The translations under genes were made by a program, and so were the position numbers. Shown one piece after another: positions 1-7,191 of a DNA stretch of 32,417 nucleotides (its first letter is position 1; the number at the start of each line of letters is the position of its first letter). Source of the stretch: Thermovibrio sp. (GTDB lineage: Bacteria > Aquificota > Aquificia > Desulfurobacteriales > Desulfurobacteriaceae); contig WFNZ01000004.1 in NCBI GenBank assembly GCA_015488335.1, forward strand, positions 1 through 32,417, given 5' to 3'. The notes under the pieces are model-generated. The model was not told the DNA's origin, did not search any database, and was given only the letters and a program-made list of their open reading frames with translations.

Positions 1-960
1 GTTATGAGCTACGATGAGGCTATGGCACGCTTTGGAACAGACAGGCCCGATACCCGCTTCGGCCTTGAGCTGAAGGAGATAACAGACATAGCCAAGGAGT
101 GCGGTTTTAAGGTTTTCAGAACCGTTGCAGAAAAAGGTGGAATTGTAAAGGCCATAAACTTTAAAGGGGGAGCAAAGCTTTCAAGGAAGGAGATAGACGA
201 CTTAACAAAGTTTGTTGGAATTTACGGTGCAAAAGGCCTTGCCTGGATTAAGGTTCTTCCAGACGGCCTCCAGTCTCCAATCGTTAAGTTCTTCACAGAA
301 GGGGAGATGAACAGGATTCTTGAAAGGCTTGAGGCTGAACCCGGGGACATCCTCTTCTTCGTTGCAGACAAGCCAGACGTTGTTAACGCGGCACTCTCTA
401 ACCTGAGGCTTAAGTTAGGGAAGATGGCAGGCCTTATAGATGAGAGCAAGGTGAACGTTTTGTGGGTTGTTGACTTTCCCATGTTTGAGTGGAACGAGGA
501 CGAGAACAGGTGGGAAGCACTCCACCATCCGTTTACAAGCCCCAAAGAGGAAGACGTTGAGAAGCTCCTTGAAGACCCGGGAAGCGTTAGGGCAAGGGCT
601 TACGATATGGTCTTAAACGGCGTTGAGATAGGCGGAGGAAGTATCCGTATCCACAGGGAGGACATTCAGGAGAAGGTCTTTAAGGTTATTGGCCTTTCAG
701 ACGAGGAAGCAAAAGAGAGGTTTGGATTCCTGTTAGAGGCCTTGAAATTCGGAGCTCCCCCCCACGGCGGAATGGCCTTTGGACTTGATAGGCTTTGTGC
801 GATTATGAGAGGTGAGGAATCAATAAGGGATGTTATTGCCTTCCCTAAAACCCAGAGAGGCCAGTGTTTACTTACGGGAGCTCCCGATACCGTAAGGCCG
901 GAGCAGTTAGAGGAGCTCCACATAGAGGTAAACCTTTCCGAGGAAGAGAAGAACGATTGA
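1..960 (+). CDS. aspS: Aspartyl-tRNA synthetase, C-terminal part (5' end outside window)
   Basis: Class II aminoacyl-tRNA synthetase that charges tRNA(Asp) in the cytoplasm. The frame is open from base 1, so the gene starts before the window; the ATG at 4 is internal. The visible part begins with the conserved stretch [20 protein letters not shown]. It runs through the GAD insertion domain found in bacterial-type AspS (about residues 25-150) into the catalytic half. FPMFEW, HHPFTSP, the glycine-rich GGGSIRIH and motif 3 (GLDRL) near the end are all present. The order and spacing are those of a normal bacterial AspS. Without the N-terminal anticodon-binding domain I cannot say whether it is a discriminating or tRNA(Asn)-mischarging form. 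The gene ends with TGA 52 bases before the next start. Confidence 0.97.
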   Translation, partial: VMSYDEAMARFGTDRPDTRFGLELKEITDIAKECGFKVFRTVAEKGGIVKAINFKGGAKLSRKEIDDLTKFVGIYGAKGLAWIKVLPDGLQSPIVKFFTEGEMNRILERLEAEPGDILFFVADKPDVVNAALSNLRLKLGKMAGLIDESKVNVLWVVDFPMFEWNEDENRWEALHHPFTSPKEEDVEKLLEDPGSVRARAYDMVLNGVEIGGGSIRIHREDIQEKVFKVIGLSDEEAKERFGFLLEALKFGAPPHGGMAFGLDRLCAIMRGEESIRDVIAFPKTQRGQCLLTGAPDTVRPEQLEELHIEVNLSEEEKND

Positions 961-1012
961 ATACTTAAATAGGCGGGATTAGGTTAATTAGTGAACCCTA
1001 TAAGAGGTTGAG

Positions 1013-1234
1013 ATGAAACGCCTGATCCCGCTGTTTTTATCTGGAATTCTTCTCTTTCCTCTCTCCTCCTTTGCCGGGGAGACAATTTTAAACCTGCCGG
1101 GAGTAGGAAAGGTCATTTCTAACCCGGTAAGGAGAACACTAACCTTCATATCAGACGGAACGCCAATGGAGTTTTCCGTTTGCTGGAACTCGCTCCACTG
1201 GAACGCCTCCCGCGGCCTCTACGTTGGGGTATGA
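1013..1234 (+). CDS. Small exported protein, N-terminal part (probably frameshifted)
   Basis: The 73-residue frame starts at ATG behind an AGAGG site. It opens with a clear signal peptide (MKRLIPLFLSGILLFPL, then SSFAG). The short mature part contains a single cysteine and stops at TGA 1232. The next frame (1231-1407) continues at once with a lysine-rich, cysteine-containing segment that has no signal of its own. The two halves read naturally as one periplasmic protein of about 130 residues with four cysteines. A -1 shift at the GGGG run 1226-1229 joins them. I recognise no family. It could instead be two coupled genes, because the stop and the next ATG overlap as ATGA, but the export signal on the first half alone makes one broken or slipping gene more likely. 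Confidence 0.55.
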   Translation: MKRLIPLFLSGILLFPLSSFAGETILNLPGVGKVISNPVRRTLTFISDGTPMEFSVCWNSLHWNASRGLYVGV

Positions 1235-1407
1235 AGTGCGTTCAGGGAGAGGTTGGAGGCTGGGCAAAGCCTGAGTTTAAGAAGAAAAAGAAAACTATAA
1301 AAGAGCCCCACTACAGAACCTTTATCGTTACCATCGGAAGGTATAAGAAAATAGCTTCGGCTATCTGCAGGGAGAACGACGGGCAGATAGGCTGCGTCAA
1401 GTTTTAG
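1231..1407 (+). CDS. Continuation of the small exported protein in the -1 frame
   Basis: The frame is 58 residues from the ATG at 1231, and is also open further upstream. It contains a KKKKK run and three cysteines (CVQ, ICREN, GCVKF near the end). It has no signal peptide and no good ribosome-binding site of its own. ATG 1231 overlaps the TGA of the preceding frame. It may be the C-terminal half of the protein starting at 1013, reached through a one-base indel or a -1 slip in the G run at 1226-1229. I do not recognise the domain. It ends just before a GC-rich hairpin shared with the convergent ferritin-like gene. Confidence 0.5.
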   Translation: MKCVQGEVGGWAKPEFKKKKKTIKEPHYRTFIVTIGRYKKIASAICRENDGQIGCVKF

Positions 1408-1419
1408 GAAGATGAGGAA

Positions 1420-1441
1420 GGGGGAGGGAGCTCCCTCTCCC
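1420..1441. terminator. GC-rich hairpin between convergent genes (possible bidirectional terminator)
   Basis: The G-rich arm 1420-1427 pairs with the C-rich arm 1434-1441 (8 bp including one G-U) around a GAGCTC loop. It sits between the stops of two convergent genes (1407 and 1444). Neither side is followed by a good U run, so a role in termination is only likely. The loop and inner arms include one of the GGAGCTCC octamers described in the findings. Confidence 0.35.
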
Positions 1442-1443
1442 CG

Positions 1444-1941
1444 TTACTTTAGAAACTCCATGTTCATTAGGTCTTCAAGGAGTCCCTGAAGGTCCTCCTC
1501 GTGCTCCATCTCGTCTGTCATAATCTGAAGGGCAATGTTGTAGGTAACCGGGTCTATCTCCTTTGTGTAGTCAATAATCTTGTGGTAAACGTCAATTGCA
1601 CACCTTTCACCCTTGATGTTCTGTTCCAATATGTTTTTAACAAACGGGTTTTCCGGAGCGTCGTAACCGCAGTTTGTAAGGTCAAACCAGAGTTTTGGCG
1701 TTAAAACCGGCGTTCCTCCAAGCTCTAAGATCCTCATTGCCAGCATGTCGGCGTGGCGGAGTTCATCCTGAGCGTGTTGGACAAGCTCTGCAGCAACGGC
1801 AGATTTCATGGGTCCTTTAACTACCTTTGAGCCAATCCAGTACTGGTAGTAGGCCAGCCACTCGTCTGATAGGGCTCTGTTTAAGAGCTCAACGATTTTG
1901 TCTGCGTGTTCTCCAACAAGTTCCCTCGCTTTTGTTCCCAT
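1444..1941 (-). CDS. Ferritin-like di-iron protein (bacterioferritin/Dps-like family)
   Basis: The protein is 165 residues, all predicted helical. Its metal ligands follow the classic four-helix di-iron pattern: Glu in SDEWLAYYQYW, ExxH in DELRHADM, Glu in GERCAIDVY, and ExxH in DEMEHEED. This is the ferritin-like superfamily arrangement for iron oxidation and storage or peroxide handling in the cytoplasm. I place the start at the ATG 1939-1941 because GGAGGG lies four bases upstream. An in-frame ATG ten codons earlier has no such site. The gene stands alone, convergent with the small exported protein and 62 bases after trpF. Whether it stores iron as a 24-mer or protects DNA as a 12-mer cannot be decided from sequence. 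Confidence 0.85.
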   Translation of the reverse strand: MGTKARELVGEHADKIVELLNRALSDEWLAYYQYWIGSKVVKGPMKSAVAAELVQHAQDELRHADMLAMRILELGGTPVLTPKLWFDLTNCGYDAPENPFVKNILEQNIKGERCAIDVYHKIIDYTKEIDPVTYNIALQIMTDEMEHEEDLQGLLEDLMNMEFLK

Positions 1942-2003
1942 AGTTCCCTCCAGAGTGGTTTCTATTCTCAAAAATAGTGCAGTTGAAAACTAATTTCAAC
2001 TAA

Positions 2004-2636
2004 TCAGAAGGTACATTTTGCATTTCTAATGAAGACTTCTACTTTATCCCTGTCCTTTATTCCTGGTTCAGTTTCAACTCCGCTGCTAACGTCAATGGCG
2101 TAAGGCTTAACGGTTCTAACTGCCTTTTCAACGTTTTCAGGGTTAAGGCCACCGGAAAGGATTAGAGGAATTTCCGGGAAGGTTTCTTTAACCTTTATCG
2201 CTATTTCCCAGTTAAAAGGCTTTCCTGTTCCGCCGTAAACTTTTGAGTCGTAAGTGTCTAAAAGTATGGCTCTTATCTTTCCAATGTAGGGTTTTATCTT
2301 TTCAATTTCTTCTTCTGTTTTCAGCCTAAAAACTTTTATAACTCTGTTTGCTCCAATGTACTCACACTCTTGAGGAGTTTCATCTCCGTGAAGCTGTGCA
2401 AAGTCTAAGTGAGCATAGCTCAGTATCTCAAGAACGTCCCTCGGGTCTTCGTTCACAAACACTCCAACCTTTGTAATAAACGGTGGTAGCTGAGAGGTTA
2501 TCTTTCTTACCTCTTTTGCCTTTATGAACCGCTTGCTCTTTGGGTAAAGAATAAAGCCAACGGCGTCTGCTCCCTTTTGGCATACGAAAAGAGCATCCTC
2601 AAGTCTTGTTATTCCGCACACCTTTACCTTCACCAC
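2004..2636 (-). CDS. trpF: Phosphoribosylanthranilate isomerase
   Basis: TrpF converts N-(5-phosphoribosyl)anthranilate to CdRP, the third step of tryptophan synthesis, as a cytoplasmic TIM barrel. At 210 residues it has the usual length. VKVCGIT at the N-terminus carries the catalytic Cys. GADAVGFIL, a SKR phosphate-site loop, ILLDTYDSKVYGGTGKPF with the general-acid Asp, and LSGGLNPENV with AIDVSSGVET are all in order. The start is GTG at 2636 behind AGGAGG. No other trp gene is in the window, so trpF is unlinked here. It is divergent from the HD-GYP gene across 63 AT-rich bases that must hold both promoters; I see only weak -35/-10 candidates there. Confidence 0.95.
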   Translation of the reverse strand: MVKVKVCGITRLEDALFVCQKGADAVGFILYPKSKRFIKAKEVRKITSQLPPFITKVGVFVNEDPRDVLEILSYAHLDFAQLHGDETPQECEYIGANRVIKVFRLKTEEEIEKIKPYIGKIRAILLDTYDSKVYGGTGKPFNWEIAIKVKETFPEIPLILSGGLNPENVEKAVRTVKPYAIDVSSGVETEPGIKDRDKVEVFIRNAKCTF

Positions 2637-2699
2637 CTTGTTCCTCCTGAAATTGTTTAGAATTATGTTTTAGTCAAAATTATTAATTGAACGTTGGCG

Positions 2700-4304
2700 A
2701 TGGAAAGGATTATAGAACAGTTAACAGCTGTATGCGGGAGGAATAAGCTTTTTGCCTTCCTAAACGCTTCTACTGCCGTTTTTCTCGCGCTTATTTTCTA
2801 CGTTCAACTTACGGTTGCCCTTATTTCTTCAAACATTTCAACCTCTCAGTTCTTGATACTTTTAACTGCTTACTACTCAGTGCCGGGAACCTTTCAGCTC
2901 CTTGTTTCTTACCTTATCTATAGGTTCTGCGACAACAGGATTGCCCTTCTCTCTTTCGGAGCTCCCATCCTTGCCTCTCTCCTCAACTTTTTCCTTTCCC
3001 CTCCCGTCGTTTTTATAAGCGAAGCTTATTTCCTGATGGTAAACTTCCTATATACCGTTTTTTACGGATGGAGGAGGGAGCTCCTCTTTATCTATACTGC
3101 TTTCATATTCTCTTTGATCCTATCGTCTCCGTTTAGTTCTTTTAATAAGATTTTTTACCTGATTACGCTGATTTTTGTTCTTGCGTTTTCTACCATTTCA
3201 GGAATTGCCTTCAATATTTTCTTAAGGCTTTTGGAAATTAATCACTACTTAGATGCTGTTTCTCCTTTTGAACTGAAGCAGGAACTTGAAAGACTCTTTA
3301 AAAAATTTTTCCCTTACCAGAAATTGACTCCTGATTCGGTATTTAAGAAAAGGAGAGTTGAAGGTCTGAAGAATCCTGTTGTTTCAATTCCGCTAAATCA
3401 CTTTTTGCACAAGGTTTCTGAGAAAATGAAGCTCCTTGAAGAGATTGAGAGGAAAGAGAGAAGGGAAAGGGAGATAATAGAGCTCCTCTCAATTGTTGAA
3501 GAGCTAAAAGACCCTTATACGAGAGGACATTCTCAGAACGTTGCTTCTTACTCAGAGGCGATAGCTAAAAAAATGGGACTGAGAGAAGATGAAGTAAAAA
3601 CACTGAGAATGGCTGCTCTTCTTCACGATATTGGAAAACTTAGCGTTCCAGACTGGGTTTTGATAAAGCCTTCTTCCCTTTCCGATGAAGAGTTTAAGCT
3701 TATAAAACTCCATACTGTTCTGGGAGAGAGGATACTCAGCCGAATTGAGGGATTTGAAGAAGTGGCCAAAGTAGTTAGGCATCATCACGAAAAGATTGAC
3801 GGTTCTGGTTACCCCGACGGCCTTAAGGGTGAGGAGATACCCCTTCTATCTCGGATAATCTCTGTTGCAGATATCTACGATGCCCTCACCTCCGATAGAC
3901 CTTACAGAAAAGCCCTTACCCCAGAAGAGGCTATTAAAATTATGGAAGAACTGCCTTTAGATGAAGAAGTTTTTAGAGTTGCCAGAAAAGTCCTTCCCGG
4001 TTTAAAGCGAACTGCGTTTCCCGTTCTCTACCCTGAGCTTGAGGAACTTGACCGATATAAGAAAACTTACGTTAAAAGAAACTTCACAAAGGGTAACTAC
4101 TCTTCTGATTTCTGCATCTTTTTGATTAGATTCAAGAATGAGGAGACGCTTCTCTCTTTTCTCGATCAGATCTTAAACATTCCGGCAGATTACGTTGCCA
4201 CATTTCCCATTAATTCAACGTCTCAAATTCTGGTGTGTAGCCGTGAGGCCGAAAAACACCTTATTCCCCTTCTTAGTGCAGCTGAAATTGAAAGAATTGT
4301 CTAA
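2700..4304 (+). CDS. Membrane-anchored HD-GYP domain protein (likely c-di-GMP phosphodiesterase)
   Basis: The protein is about 534 residues. The N-terminal 180 residues are strongly hydrophobic, with several membrane spans and no recognised sensor family. A charged, probably coiled linker (about 240-265) follows. The HD-GYP domain lies at about 270-430 with all its hallmarks: LLHDIGK (HD near 309-310), [16 protein letters not shown], and [15 protein letters not shown]. Such domains hydrolyse c-di-GMP, and some cleave 3',3'-cGAMP. The last 100 residues match nothing I know. I prefer ATG 2700 over the TTG two codons earlier, although neither has a strong ribosome-binding site. A c-di-GMP enzyme 16 kb from a curli locus is suggestive, but physical linkage is not shown. 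Confidence 0.88.
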   Translation: MERIIEQLTAVCGRNKLFAFLNASTAVFLALIFYVQLTVALISSNISTSQFLILLTAYYSVPGTFQLLVSYLIYRFCDNRIALLSFGAPILASLLNFFLSPPVVFISEAYFLMVNFLYTVFYGWRRELLFIYTAFIFSLILSSPFSSFNKIFYLITLIFVLAFSTISGIAFNIFLRLLEINHYLDAVSPFELKQELERLFKKFFPYQKLTPDSVFKKRRVEGLKNPVVSIPLNHFLHKVSEKMKLLEEIERKERREREIIELLSIVEELKDPYTRGHSQNVASYSEAIAKKMGLREDEVKTLRMAALLHDIGKLSVPDWVLIKPSSLSDEEFKLIKLHTVLGERILSRIEGFEEVAKVVRHHHEKIDGSGYPDGLKGEEIPLLSRIISVADIYDALTSDRPYRKALTPEEAIKIMEELPLDEEVFRVARKVLPGLKRTAFPVLYPELEELDRYKKTYVKRNFTKGNYSSDFCIFLIRFKNEETLLSFLDQILNIPADYVATFPINSTSQILVCSREAEKHLIPLLSAAEIERIV

Positions 4305-4351
4305 CCTCTCCTATATTAGAACCTGACAAATTCACTTCAAAAGGAGAAGTA

Positions 4352-5584
4352 ATGTTTGAGACAACTATTCCGGAAAGGAGATGTTCTTTCTGTGGCAAGA
4401 CGCAGTCGGAAGTTGAGGCTTTAATAACGGGACCTAAAGGGGTTGCCATCTGTAATTTCTGTGTTGATGAGTGTTACAAGATGCTCCACGAAAAGGAAGA
4501 GAAGAAGGGAGCTCCCGTCAAAGTAGAGAAGCTCCCAACTCCAAAAGAGATTAAGGAGTTCTTAGACCAGTACGTAATCGGCCAGGAGGAAGCTAAAAAG
4601 GTTCTTTCTGTTGCTGTTTACAACCACTACAAGAGGATAATGTCTGGCGGAAACGTTGACGACGTTGAGCTTGAAAAGAGCAACATTCTGTTAATAGGGC
4701 CAACAGGTTCCGGAAAAACGCTCCTTGCAAGGTCTCTGGCAAAGCTATTAGACGTTCCCTTTGCCATTGCCGACGCAACAACCCTAACTGAAGCCGGATA
4801 CGTTGGAGAGGACGTTGAGAACATCCTTTTAAGGCTCATCCAGGCTGCCGACTACGATATAGAGAAGGCCGAGAGGGGAATCATCTATATAGACGAGATA
4901 GACAAGATAGCCAGAAAGAGCGAGAACCCGTCAATAACCAGAGACGTTTCAGGAGAGGGCGTTCAACAGGCACTCCTGAAAATACTTGAGGGAACAATTG
5001 CCAACGTTCCACCTCAGGGCGGAAGGAAACACCCCCACCAGCAGTACATCCAGATTGATACTTCAAACATTCTTTTCATCTGCGGCGGTGCCTTTGTAGG
5101 ACTTGAGGACATTATCGCAAGGAGAATCGGCAAGGGAGCGATGGGATTCACCGCCGACGTTGATAAGAAAAAGATGGAGAGAGATGAGCTCCTCAAACAC
5201 GTTGAGCCAGACGATTTGGTTAAGTTCGGTCTAATTCCTGAACTCATCGGCAGGCTTCCCGTTGTTGCAACCCTTAAAGAGCTTACAGAAGAAGACCTCG
5301 TTAGAGTTCTTACAGAGCCAAAGAACGCTTTAGTTAAGCAGTACAAGAAGATGCTTGAGCTTGAGGGAGTTGAGCTTGAGTTTACAGAAGACGCCCTGAG
5401 GGAAATTGCCCGGGAAGCCATAAGGAGAAAAACAGGAGCAAGGGGCTTAAGGGCTATAATGGAGAAGCTCATGACTGACGTTATGTTTGAAGTTCCTACA
5501 AGGAAGGATATAAAGAGGGTTATAATTGACGCTGAATCTGTAAAAACCGGTAAACCTAAATACGAGTTAACAAAAGCTTCTTAA
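4352..5584 (+). CDS. clpX: ATP-dependent Clp protease, ATP-binding subunit ClpX
   Basis: ClpX is an AAA+ unfoldase that feeds ClpP. It has 410 residues, the normal length. A C4 zinc finger occupies the N-terminus (Cys 11, 14, 34, 37). Walker A (GPTGSGKT) is at about 116-123, Walker B (IIYIDEIDK) at about 180, and GYVGEDVE follows Walker A as usual. The sensor and C-terminal motif ([10 protein letters not shown], then [13 protein letters not shown]) are in place. The start is ATG after AAAAGGAG. clpP is not adjacent. The gene begins a run with short gaps (clpX, tpiA, secG, PLD lipoprotein, glnD) that is probably cotranscribed. Confidence 0.98.
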   Translation: MFETTIPERRCSFCGKTQSEVEALITGPKGVAICNFCVDECYKMLHEKEEKKGAPVKVEKLPTPKEIKEFLDQYVIGQEEAKKVLSVAVYNHYKRIMSGGNVDDVELEKSNILLIGPTGSGKTLLARSLAKLLDVPFAIADATTLTEAGYVGEDVENILLRLIQAADYDIEKAERGIIYIDEIDKIARKSENPSITRDVSGEGVQQALLKILEGTIANVPPQGGRKHPHQQYIQIDTSNILFICGGAFVGLEDIIARRIGKGAMGFTADVDKKKMERDELLKHVEPDDLVKFGLIPELIGRLPVVATLKELTEEDLVRVLTEPKNALVKQYKKMLELEGVELEFTEDALREIAREAIRRKTGARGLRAIMEKLMTDVMFEVPTRKDIKRVIIDAESVKTGKPKYELTKAS

Positions 5585-5594
5585 GGGGGATAGG

Positions 5595-6350
5595 TTGAGA
5601 AGGCTCTTAATTGCCGGAAACTGGAAGATGCACAAAACGGTTCCAGAAGCCCTTGAGCTGGTTAGAGAGCTTAAAAGCCTGGTTTCTAACGTTACAGATA
5701 GGGACATTCTGATCTGCCCGCCCTTTACAGCTCTCTACGCCGTTGGAAAAGAGCTTGAAGGTAGCAACATAGCCCTCGGTGGCCAGAACATGTTTTACGA
5801 GGAGCAGGGGGCGTTTACCGGGGAGATTTCTCCCTTAATGCTGAAAGACGTTGGCTGTTCTTACGTTATCCTCGGCCACTCAGAGAGGCGCCACATTTTC
5901 GGTGAAACCGACGAGCTTATAAATAAAAAAGTCCTCTCTGCGGCATCTCACGACCTTACTCCAATCCTCTGCGTCGGTGAAACTTTAGAGGAGAGGGAAA
6001 AAGGCGAGACAGAAAAGGTTGTTGAAAGGCAGGTCAGGGAAGGGCTTAAAGGATTCAATCCCGAAAACGACCTTGTTATAGCCTACGAGCCCGTTTGGGC
6101 GATAGGAACAGGGAAAACTGCAACTCCAGAGCTTGCTCAGGAGGTTCACAGCTTTATAAGAGGTATTCTCTCAGACCTTTTTGGTGAGGAGAAGGCAGGT
6201 AAAACGAGAATTCTCTACGGTGGAAGCGTGAAGCCGGAAAACGCCAAAGGTCTTCTTGAGATGGCCGATATAGACGGAGCTCTCGTCGGCGGTGCCAGTT
6301 TAAAGGCCGGGAGTTTTGCGAAAATAGTGAAATTTGATGCGGAGGAATAG
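5595..6350 (+). CDS. tpiA: Triosephosphate isomerase
   Basis: TpiA interconverts dihydroxyacetone phosphate and glyceraldehyde 3-phosphate in glycolysis and gluconeogenesis. The 251-residue TIM barrel has the substrate Asn/Lys in AGNWKMHKT, the electrophilic His in ILGHSERR, the catalytic Glu in AYEPVWAIGTG (flexible loop 6), and phosphate loops LYGGSVKPEN and LVGGAS. The start is TTG, ten bases after the clpX stop, with a strong AAGGGGGA site. The final codons contain the GGAGG ribosome-binding site of secG, whose ATG follows the stop directly, so the two are likely translationally coupled. Confidence 0.98.
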   Translation: MRRLLIAGNWKMHKTVPEALELVRELKSLVSNVTDRDILICPPFTALYAVGKELEGSNIALGGQNMFYEEQGAFTGEISPLMLKDVGCSYVILGHSERRHIFGETDELINKKVLSAASHDLTPILCVGETLEEREKGETEKVVERQVREGLKGFNPENDLVIAYEPVWAIGTGKTATPELAQEVHSFIRGILSDLFGEEKAGKTRILYGGSVKPENAKGLLEMADIDGALVGGASLKAGSFAKIVKFDAEE

Positions 6351-6632
6351 ATGTTTATGTTTCTTCTCATAGTTCAAGCGATTCTTGCCCTTCTTCTTAT
6401 TCTGGTTGTAATTATTCAGCCGGGGCAGAGTGAAGGCGGCGTTGCAATGATGGGAGGAAGTGCTACCGGTTCGGCCTTCGGAGCAGAAACAGGTTCGGTT
6501 CTTACAAAGACAACGGCAATTTTAGGAGCCCTCTTCCTCTTAAATTCTCTCCTTCTCTCTGTTGTCGGTTCAAAGTTTATGGGACAGACCTCTGTTGTTG
6601 AGAAAGTTGTAAAGGAGAAAAAGGTCAAGTAG
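6351..6632 (+). CDS. secG: Preprotein translocase subunit SecG
   Basis: SecG is the small accessory subunit of the SecYEG inner-membrane channel. The 93 residues carry two membrane spans (about 3-21 and 52-71). Between them is the conserved glycine-rich loop, seen here as GGVAMMGG and GSAFGAETG, followed by LTKTTAILGALF. The ATG directly follows the tpiA TAG, and its ribosome-binding site lies inside tpiA. The tpiA-secG pairing is common in bacteria and supports both calls. Confidence 0.95.
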   Translation: MFMFLLIVQAILALLLILVVIIQPGQSEGGVAMMGGSATGSAFGAETGSVLTKTTAILGALFLLNSLLLSVVGSKFMGQTSVVEKVVKEKKVK

Positions 6633-6642
6633 AGGGGGAAAC

Positions 6643-7191
6643 TTGAGATTAAGGCTATTTCTTCTTATTCTGTTTCTCTTTCTCTTACCCTACAGCTGTA
6701 GAACTCCTCAACCTCAAGAGCAGGTTCCAAGGGGAGAAATAGAGACAACTGCATACTTCTCTCCAAGGGGCGGATGTGAAGAAGCGGTGATAGACCTTAT
6801 AAACCACTCTAAAAGGACAATAGACATTGCTATCTACTCCTTCACAGACAGGAAAATAGCCAGAGCTCTTATTAAAGCCCACAACAGGGGAGTAAAAATC
6901 AGGGTAATAATAGACTACGGGAATGGTAAGTCCCGCTACTGTGTCGGTCCGCTCCTTGAAAAGGCAGGGATTCGGGTTCGTTATAAGAGGGGAAGCGGCG
7001 GTGGTCTGATGCACAACAAGTACGCCATCTACGATAGGAAAATTCTTTCTACAGGAAGTTTTAACTGGACTTCCAACGCAAACAAGAGAAACGATGAGAA
7101 CTTAGTTGTCATAAAAAACGACACTCACCTGATAGAGCTTTACCAGAAAAACTTTAACAAGCTGTGGAAACTGGCGGAGCTGACCAATTGA
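6643..7191 (+). CDS. Phospholipase D-like (HKD) nuclease-type lipoprotein
   Basis: The protein is 182 residues. The start is TTG behind AGAGGGGGA. The N-terminus is a lipoprotein signal ending in LLPYSC, so Cys19 is the likely acylation site and the protein sits in the periplasm. A single HKD motif is present: His124, Lys126 and Asp131 in HNKYAIYD, followed by GSFNWTSNA and a downstream DEN. With one motif it resembles the Nuc/endonuclease branch of the PLD superfamily, which acts as a dimer on nucleic acid or phosphodiesters. It overlaps the start of glnD. Its substrate cannot be read from sequence; a membrane-tethered nuclease or a phospholipase are both possible. Confidence 0.82.
   Translation: MRLRLFLLILFLFLLPYSCRTPQPQEQVPRGEIETTAYFSPRGGCEEAVIDLINHSKRTIDIAIYSFTDRKIARALIKAHNRGVKIRVIIDYGNGKSRYCVGPLLEKAGIRVRYKRGSGGGLMHNKYAIYDRKILSTGSFNWTSNANKRNDENLVVIKNDTHLIELYQKNFNKLWKLAELTN

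Noticed and set aside
5014-5472. Minus-strand frame of 152 codons within clpX
   Set aside because: Serine-rich shadow of a strongly conserved gene, with no site or family.
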